In this document: piece by piece, positions 6,020-9,824 of the stretch
Numbering within the stretch: the first letter of the stretch is position 1
Layout of the letters: every line of letters starts with the position of its first letter
NCBI GenBank assembly: GCA_903841915.1
Contig: CAIMKO010000501.1
Coordinates: forward strand, 1 to 9,824
Origin: an uncultured Chitinophagaceae bacterium
GTDB lineage: Bacteria > Bacteroidota > Bacteroidia > Chitinophagales > Chitinophagaceae
DNA: 9,824 nt
Reading direction: 5' to 3'
The notes under the pieces: model-generated
Told to the model about the DNA's origin: nothing
The model's input: the letters and a program-made list of their open reading frames with translations, nothing else
The model's database searches: none
Translations under genes and position numbers: made by a program

Positions 6020-6520
6020 ATGAAAAAGATAATTCCGTTTTTGCTCGCTGTTGCTTTCATTTTTACAGGATGCTCCACAACTGTTTATATTCAGTCACCC
6101 GAAAAATTAAAAGGCAAGAGAGTTGCTGTTGGTGTGATCACGATCTCACAATTAAAAAAATCAAAAAACAAACCTACTGAAGACACTTTGTGCAGTTGCC
6201 TGGCCCAATCTACAGTAAATGCATTTTACCCATCACTTCAAAAAGCCGGCTTCACCGTGGTTTCATTTCCAACAATAGATGCAAATGATCTTTCGGGTAT
6301 CATTAAAGCCGCCGATTCATTACGGGTTGACTATATATTATTTGGAACAGGAATCGTTGATATTGTCGGGCATAGTTCCTTCATGGATAAACTCACAATT
6401 AAACTGGTTGATGTTAAAACTGCTGAAAGTCCTTTATCAGGTTCCTTCTCCGGTTCCGGAGTTGGTGTCATAAAAGCAGCAGGCCGAATCGGAGATTTGA
6501 TAGTGAGAAAAATGAATTAA
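6020..6520 (+). CDS. lipoprotein with probable CsgG-like fold, unknown function
   Basis: I place the start at the ATG at 6020 because it gives a 166-residue protein with a clean lipoprotein signal: MKKIIPFLLAVAFIFTGC, lipid attachment on Cys18. An upstream in-frame ATG at 5978 would put a polar stretch before the signal and is unlikely. The mature protein has K-G-K-R-V-A-V-G-V near 31-39, an A-Q-S-T-V-N-A-F helix (62-69), and D-Y-I-L-F-G-T-G (104-111). LTIKLVDVKTAESPLSGSFSGSG follows (L125-K128, D131-V132, G141-S146 being the key positions). This order resembles the CsgG/GNA1162-type fold of envelope lipoproteins, where a subunit-assembly strand precedes a 'V-D-v-x-T-G-e' turn. The fold assignment is moderate and the function unassigned. 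The gene converges on the dehydrogenase with a 3-nt gap. Confidence 0.7.
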   Translation: MKKIIPFLLAVAFIFTGCSTTVYIQSPEKLKGKRVAVGVITISQLKKSKNKPTEDTLCSCLAQSTVNAFYPSLQKAGFTVVSFPTIDANDLSGIIKAADSLRVDYILFGTGIVDIVGHSSFMDKLTIKLVDVKTAESPLSGSFSGSGVGVIKAAGRIGDLIVRKMN

Positions 6521-6523
6521 TCA

Positions 6524-7342
6524 TTACACAAACAGGTCCTGATATAATTGTCCACCCGGAACAACCGAATATTTCGACAGATCAGTAATGCCTTCTTTTG
6601 CAAAAACTTCTTCATCAATAAATGTATTACCGGTACATTCTTCCGAGGATTTTGATAAAATATAATAAGCGGCATCTGCCAGCACATCAACCGTGCGGCT
6701 CATTTTTGCCAGAGCTTCGCCACCTAATAAATTTCTGACAGCTGCTGTATCGATCGTAGTTCTTGGCCATAATGCATTTGATGCAACCTTATCTTTTGCG
6801 AATTCTTTTGCCCATCCAATCGCCATCATGCTCATGCTGTATTTTGTAATGGTGTAAGCAACGTGTGGCCCCAACCATTTTGGATCGAGATTAACGGGCG
6901 GAGACAAAGTAAGAATATGTGCATTATTCCCTTTCTTTAAATAGGGCGCACAATTCTTTACTACGAGAAATGTTCCGCGAATATTAATGCTTTGCATCAG
7001 ATCGAAACGCTTGGCTTCTGTTTGCTCAGTTCCGGTTAACTGAATAGCAGATGCATTATTAATAACAATATCGATGCCACCGAATTTTTCTACGGCCAAT
7101 TCAACAGCTGATTGAATTTGTTCTTCAAAACGAATATCTGTTTGCACCGCCAAAGCCTTGCCGCCAATGGCTTCTATCTCAGCTGCTGCGCTGAAAATAG
7201 TACCCCCCAGTTTAGGATTTTCTTCGGTGCTTTTTGCTGCGATCACAATATTGGCGCCTTCTTTTGCCAAACGCAATGCAATGGCTTTACCAATTCCTCT
7301 GCTGGCACCTGTAATAAAAACTGTTTTGTTTTGAAATGACAT
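6524..7342 (-). CDS. short-chain dehydrogenase, HSDL2-like
   Basis: An NAD(P)-dependent oxidoreductase of the classical SDR fold, 272 residues from the ATG at 7342. A longer frame begins at 7396, but its first 18 residues are encoded by repeat DNA and the shorter start lies directly before the Rossmann strand. Visible elements are TGASRGIG (11-18, cofactor loop), NNAS (95-98), Asn120, the Ser147 region ILTLSPPVN, and the catalytic pair Tyr163 and Lys167 in AYTITK. The N-P-K-L-G-G-T-I-F segment (42-50) and NALWPRTTIDTAAVRNLLGG (189-208) closely match hydroxysteroid dehydrogenase-like protein 2. The C-terminal SCP2 domain of animal HSDL2 is absent. The substrate is unknown, perhaps a fatty acid or steroid-like alcohol. 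It lies 58 bp downstream of gmk and may share its transcript. Confidence 0.9.
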   Translation of the reverse strand: MSFQNKTVFITGASRGIGKAIALRLAKEGANIVIAAKSTEENPKLGGTIFSAAAEIEAIGGKALAVQTDIRFEEQIQSAVELAVEKFGGIDIVINNASAIQLTGTEQTEAKRFDLMQSINIRGTFLVVKNCAPYLKKGNNAHILTLSPPVNLDPKWLGPHVAYTITKYSMSMMAIGWAKEFAKDKVASNALWPRTTIDTAAVRNLLGGEALAKMSRTVDVLADAAYYILSKSSEECTGNTFIDEEVFAKEGITDLSKYSVVPGGQLYQDLFV

Positions 7343-7351
7343 AGCTATCGA

Positions 7352-7386
7352 GTTATAAGTTGAAGGTTGTAAGTTATAAGTTAAAA
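7352..7386. repeat. five tandem heptamers between gmk and the dehydrogenase gene
   Basis: Five consecutive 7-bp units begin with GTT (for example GTTATAA, which occurs twice, and GTTGTAA). They fill most of the 58-bp spacer. The motif matches, in diverged and AT-richer form, the minus-strand heptamers (GTCGTAA, GTCGGGA) of the large array at 8141-8645, pointing to one repeat family in this genome. Confidence 0.7.
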
Positions 7387-7400
7387 CTGAAAACAAATGA

Positions 7401-7967
7401 TCACCATCCTAAAAATGTTTTAATGATATGCTCTGTTTCCGCGCATGCTTTTTCCAGATCATCATTTACAATAGAATGGTTAAAATGTGTTTTGAAAGAC
7501 ATTTCATATTTCGCTTTACTTACCCTAGTTGAAATTGTTTCCGGCGTTTCGGTACCACGGCTCTCCAAACGTTTTTTTAATTCCTCCACGCTGGGCGGTT
7601 CGATGAATAGCGACAAAGAACTATTTTGATATTGCTGTTGCACATGAACAGCGCCCTTTACATCGATATCCAGCATCGGAATTTTTCCGTCATTCCATAT
7701 CCGCTGCAATTCACTTTTTAAAGTGCCGTAATATTTTCCTTCATAAACCATTTCCCATTCGGCAAACAGATCTTCCTTTATCTTCTGTTTGAATTCTTCG
7801 ACGCTCATAAAATAATAATCCACACCATTTTTTTCTTCTTTTCTGGGAGGTCTTGTGGCAGCAGAAATGGAAAAAGATAGTTTGGGATATTTATTCAACA
7901 GATAATGTGTAATAGATGTTTTGCCTGCACCTGAGGGAGCTGTTATGATAATTATTTTACCGATCAT
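7401..7967 (-). CDS. gmk: guanylate kinase
   Basis: Phosphorylates GMP to GDP with ATP, an essential step of purine nucleotide supply. The 188-residue protein from the ATG at 7967 has the usual size for bacterial guanylate kinase. It shows the P-loop APSGAGKTS (10-18), the GMP-binding SAATRPPRKEEKNGVDYYF block (35-53; Arg39, Arg42, Tyr51), E-W-x-x-V-Y-x-G-K-Y-Y-G-T (70-82) and the LDIDVKG motif (99-105). ESRGTETPETISTRV (135-149) forms the lid region with its conserved Arg residues. A longer in-frame start at 8030 would add 21 residues not typical of the family and lies upstream of the candidate promoter, so the shorter start is preferred. A heptamer-repeat spacer and the dehydrogenase gene follow downstream. 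Confidence 0.96.
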   Translation of the reverse strand: MIGKIIIITAPSGAGKTSITHYLLNKYPKLSFSISAATRPPRKEEKNGVDYYFMSVEEFKQKIKEDLFAEWEMVYEGKYYGTLKSELQRIWNDGKIPMLDIDVKGAVHVQQQYQNSSLSLFIEPPSVEELKKRLESRGTETPETISTRVSKAKYEMSFKTHFNHSIVNDDLEKACAETEHIIKTFLGW

Positions 7968-7985
7968 GATTATTTCTATGAACTG

Positions 7986-8018
7986 CAAAGAAAGGGAAGT
8001 TTTGCATCGCTCTGCAAA
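7986..8018 (-). promoter_or_regulatory. candidate Bacteroidota-type promoter of gmk
   Basis: On the minus strand TTTG (complement at 8015-8018) is followed after 21 nt by TTTCTTTG (complement at 7986-7993), which matches TAnnTTTG at all but one defined base. Transcription would start just upstream of the chosen gmk ATG, giving a short leader. The -33 element is part of a small inverted repeat, TTTGCA and TGCAAA, at 8001-8018. Confidence 0.5.
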
Positions 8019-8080
8019 TCCTTTATGCACTGTTATTGCTATACTATTACTTTAAAGATTGTCATCTTCTTTTGTTTCAC

Positions 8081-8116
8081 GCAAAGGTTGCAACGAATAC
8101 AACGGCCGCAACGGTT
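8081..8116. repeat. four degenerate tandem 9-mers
   Basis: Units GCAAAGGTT, GCAACGAAT, ACAACGGCC and GCAACGGTT follow each other without gaps. All share a CAA(A/C)G core. The tract lies upstream of gmk and just before the large array and is in a different register and motif from the heptamers, so it appears to be a separate short repeat. Confidence 0.6.
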
Positions 8117-8140
8117 TCTCCATTTTTCGCAACATAACAG

Positions 8141-8645
8141 CACTTTATTAAATGCCTTCCTAACTCCCGAATCCCGTCTTGTCAACCTTGAACCTTCACC
8201 AATAACACAACTCTTTTAAATGCCTTCCTAACTCGCGACTCCCGACTTACGACTCCCGTCTTGTCAACCTTGTACACTCACCATTCACAGCACTTTATTA
8301 AATGCCTTCCTAACTCGCGACTTACGACTCCCGTCTTGTCAACCTTGTACACTCACCATTCACAGCACTTTATTAAATGCCTTCCTAACTCCCGACTCCC
8401 GACTTACGACTCCCCGTCTTGTCAACCTTGTACACTCACCATTCCAACACTTTATTAAATGCCTTCCTAACTCCCGACTCCCGACTTACGACTCCCCGTC
8501 TTGTCAACCTTGTACACTCACCATTCACAGCACTTTATTTAATGCCTTCCTAACTCGCGACTCCCGACTCCCGTCTTGTCAACCTTGTACACTCACCATT
8601 CCAGCACTTTATTAAATGCCTTCCTAACTCGCGACTCCCGACTAA
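8141..8645. repeat. nested tandem repeat array, 6 full units plus 1 partial
   Basis: Units begin with CACTTTATTAAATGCCTTCC at 8141, about 8209 (variant start), 8291, 8366, 8448, 8531 and 8605 (the last is truncated). Unit lengths are about 68, 82, 75, 82, 83 and 74 bp. The constant parts are the opening segment and a TCTTGTCAACCTTGTACACT segment. Between them sits a run of heptamers such as ACTCCCG, ACTTACG and ACTCGCG. Units 1 and 3 have two and one fewer heptamers than units 2, 4 and 5, which explains the 7-bp length steps. The array fills the interval between the gmk upstream region and the MATE stop codon. Open frames within it are by-products of the repetition; no gene is supported. Confidence 0.95.
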
Positions 8646-9824
8646 CTAGACTTTCACTTTCTTCCAGCTCCCTCGCTTAAACAAAACAACCGTGGTAATG
8701 GTCACACATATTTCTGTGGTGAGTATCGTAACGAAAACGCCGGTTGGCCCCCATTTTAAAACGATCGCCAATAAATACGCTAGGGGAATTTGAAATATCC
8801 AAAACCAGAATAAATTCACCCATGTTGGTGTTTTGCTATCACCTGCACCATTAAATGCATTCATCATCACCATGCCTACTCCCCAGAAGATACAACCAAC
8901 ACTGAAGATATGTAATGCAGTAACTGCTGTTGCAACAACGTCTGCATCGGTGTTAATGATCCTGACTAAAAATTCAGCACCAAATAAAAATGCTGCCGTA
9001 ACGATCAGCATGAATAATGCATTATACTTGGCCGTTTTCCAAACAGATCTTTCTGCACGATCGGGTTGTTGTGCACCCAGATTTTGTCCCACCAATGTTG
9101 CTGCTGCATTACTCAATCCCCATGCAGGCATCAGGAAAAAGATGAACCATCTGATAGCGATCGTATAACCCGCAACTGCATGACTGCCGAAACCCGTCAT
9201 CATTCTTGCTAAAAAGATCCAGCTGGCAGAACCGATCAGAAATTGCAGTGCAGCGCTGGTAGCAATATTCATCAGGTTTTTCATGATCAGTTTATCAGGG
9301 ATCAATTGCTGCAAATGAATTTTAATAATGCCCTTGCCTTTTAATAAATGATAGACCTGATAACAAACGCCCAATCCTCTTCCTGTTGTTGTGGCAATGG
9401 CCGCGCCCTGCAGTCCGAATTGATGAATGCAGATGGGACATAAAATAATATTGCAGATATTGGCAAACCATAAACTGCGCATGGCAATAGCAGCATCACC
9501 GGCACCGCGAAAAATACCGTTCAATAAATACAATAACATGATCACGATATTTCCAATAAGCATGATTCGTGTATATCCTGCTCCTGCCTGAATGATCTCA
9601 TCCGTTGCGCCCATCAATCCCAATACATGCGGCGCAAAAAATATTCCCGTGATACTAATGATGATTGAAATGCTGATCCCCAGGATGATGGCCTGTGCCC
9701 CGTCCTTAGCAGCATCTTCATAATTTTTTTCTCCCACTCTTCTTGCGACCATGGCCGTTGCTGCCATACTTAATCCGATCGCCAATGAATAAATGATCGT
9801 AAGTACCGACTCCGTTAAACCAAC
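8646..9824 (-). CDS. MATE family efflux transporter (5' end beyond the window)
   Basis: An inner-membrane multidrug/cation antiporter that uses an ion gradient to export drugs or metabolites. The frame is open to the window edge, so 392 codons are visible and the first part of the gene is missing. MATE proteins have about 450 residues in 12 membrane helices, so perhaps one or two N-terminal helices are outside. The visible part starts V-G-L-T-E-S-V-L-T and continues AIGLSMAATAMVARRVGEK. The duplicated halves show as matching segments, FRGAGDA near visible residues 105-111 and FNGAGDSKTPTWV near 324-336. LVGQNLGAQQPDRAERSVWK in the second half is typical of the family. The C terminus ends in a basic tail (RGSWKKVKV), and the stop codon directly touches the tandem repeat array. 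The substrate is not deducible. Confidence 0.93.
   Translation of the reverse strand, partial: VGLTESVLTIIYSLAIGLSMAATAMVARRVGEKNYEDAAKDGAQAIILGISISIIISITGIFFAPHVLGLMGATDEIIQAGAGYTRIMLIGNIVIMLLYLLNGIFRGAGDAAIAMRSLWFANICNIILCPICIHQFGLQGAAIATTTGRGLGVCYQVYHLLKGKGIIKIHLQQLIPDKLIMKNLMNIATSAALQFLIGSASWIFLARMMTGFGSHAVAGYTIAIRWFIFFLMPAWGLSNAAATLVGQNLGAQQPDRAERSVWKTAKYNALFMLIVTAAFLFGAEFLVRIINTDADVVATAVTALHIFSVGCIFWGVGMVMMNAFNGAGDSKTPTWVNLFWFWIFQIPLAYLLAIVLKWGPTGVFVTILTTEICVTITTVVLFKRGSWKKVKV

Noticed and set aside
8025..8458. Plus-strand frames of 64-65 codons in the repeat region.
   Set aside because: They are open only because the tandem units lack stops in those frames, and the translated repeats break whenever unit length is not a multiple of three.
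8141..8645. A CRISPR array, suggested by regular repeats.
   Set aside because: There are no unique spacers: the whole unit is repeated, the variation is internal heptamer number, and no cas genes are present.
8833..9168. A 111-codon plus-strand frame.
   Set aside because: It is antisense to the well-supported MATE gene and its composition is that of a shadow frame.

Overview
The window looks like chromosomal DNA of a Bacteroidota bacterium, probably from the Chitinophagaceae or a relative. The evidence is AT-rich sequence, start codons preceded by A-rich stretches instead of Shine-Dalgarno motifs, candidate promoters of the TTG...TAnnTTTG type, and protein types such as a small outer-membrane barrel ending in Phe, a Bacteroidota-like lipoprotein and an HSDL2-like SDR. 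The family placement is inference; no rRNA or other marker is present.

Left part (1-3480, plus strand): an RluE-type 23S rRNA pseudouridine synthase overlaps a GNAT acetyltransferase. A small outer-membrane barrel protein follows, then lysyl-tRNA synthetase (lysS) with its own candidate promoter and a strong palindromic terminator.

Middle (3480-4400): this stretch has no long gene and looks empty at first. On the minus strand it holds a tight series of tiny reading frames of 30, 35, 30, 40 and perhaps 16 codons, spaced 13-25 nt apart or overlapping by 4 nt. The four longer ones each encode one hydrophobic segment. Three share a D-x-x-I-A-N...F-F...S-A pattern, and the two 30-residue peptides are 18/30 identical with many synonymous codon differences. 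I read this as an operon of single-pass membrane micropeptides of unknown function, and it is the best candidate in the window for something undescribed.

Right of it (4342-6520) are a secreted M20 amidohydrolase on the minus strand with a clear terminator, and a divergently transcribed lipoprotein with a probable CsgG-like fold. The lipoprotein gene converges, with a 3-nt gap, on the next group.

Right part (6524-9824, minus strand): reading in the direction of transcription, a MATE efflux protein (5' end outside the window), a 505-bp nested tandem repeat, guanylate kinase (gmk) with a candidate promoter, a short heptamer-repeat spacer, and an HSDL2-like short-chain dehydrogenase. The large repeat has units of about 68-83 bp whose lengths differ mainly in steps of 7, because an internal 7-bp motif varies in copy number. 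The same heptamer style, more diverged, recurs between gmk and the dehydrogenase. The flanking genes are mostly ordinary housekeeping or accessory functions with no evident shared pathway.
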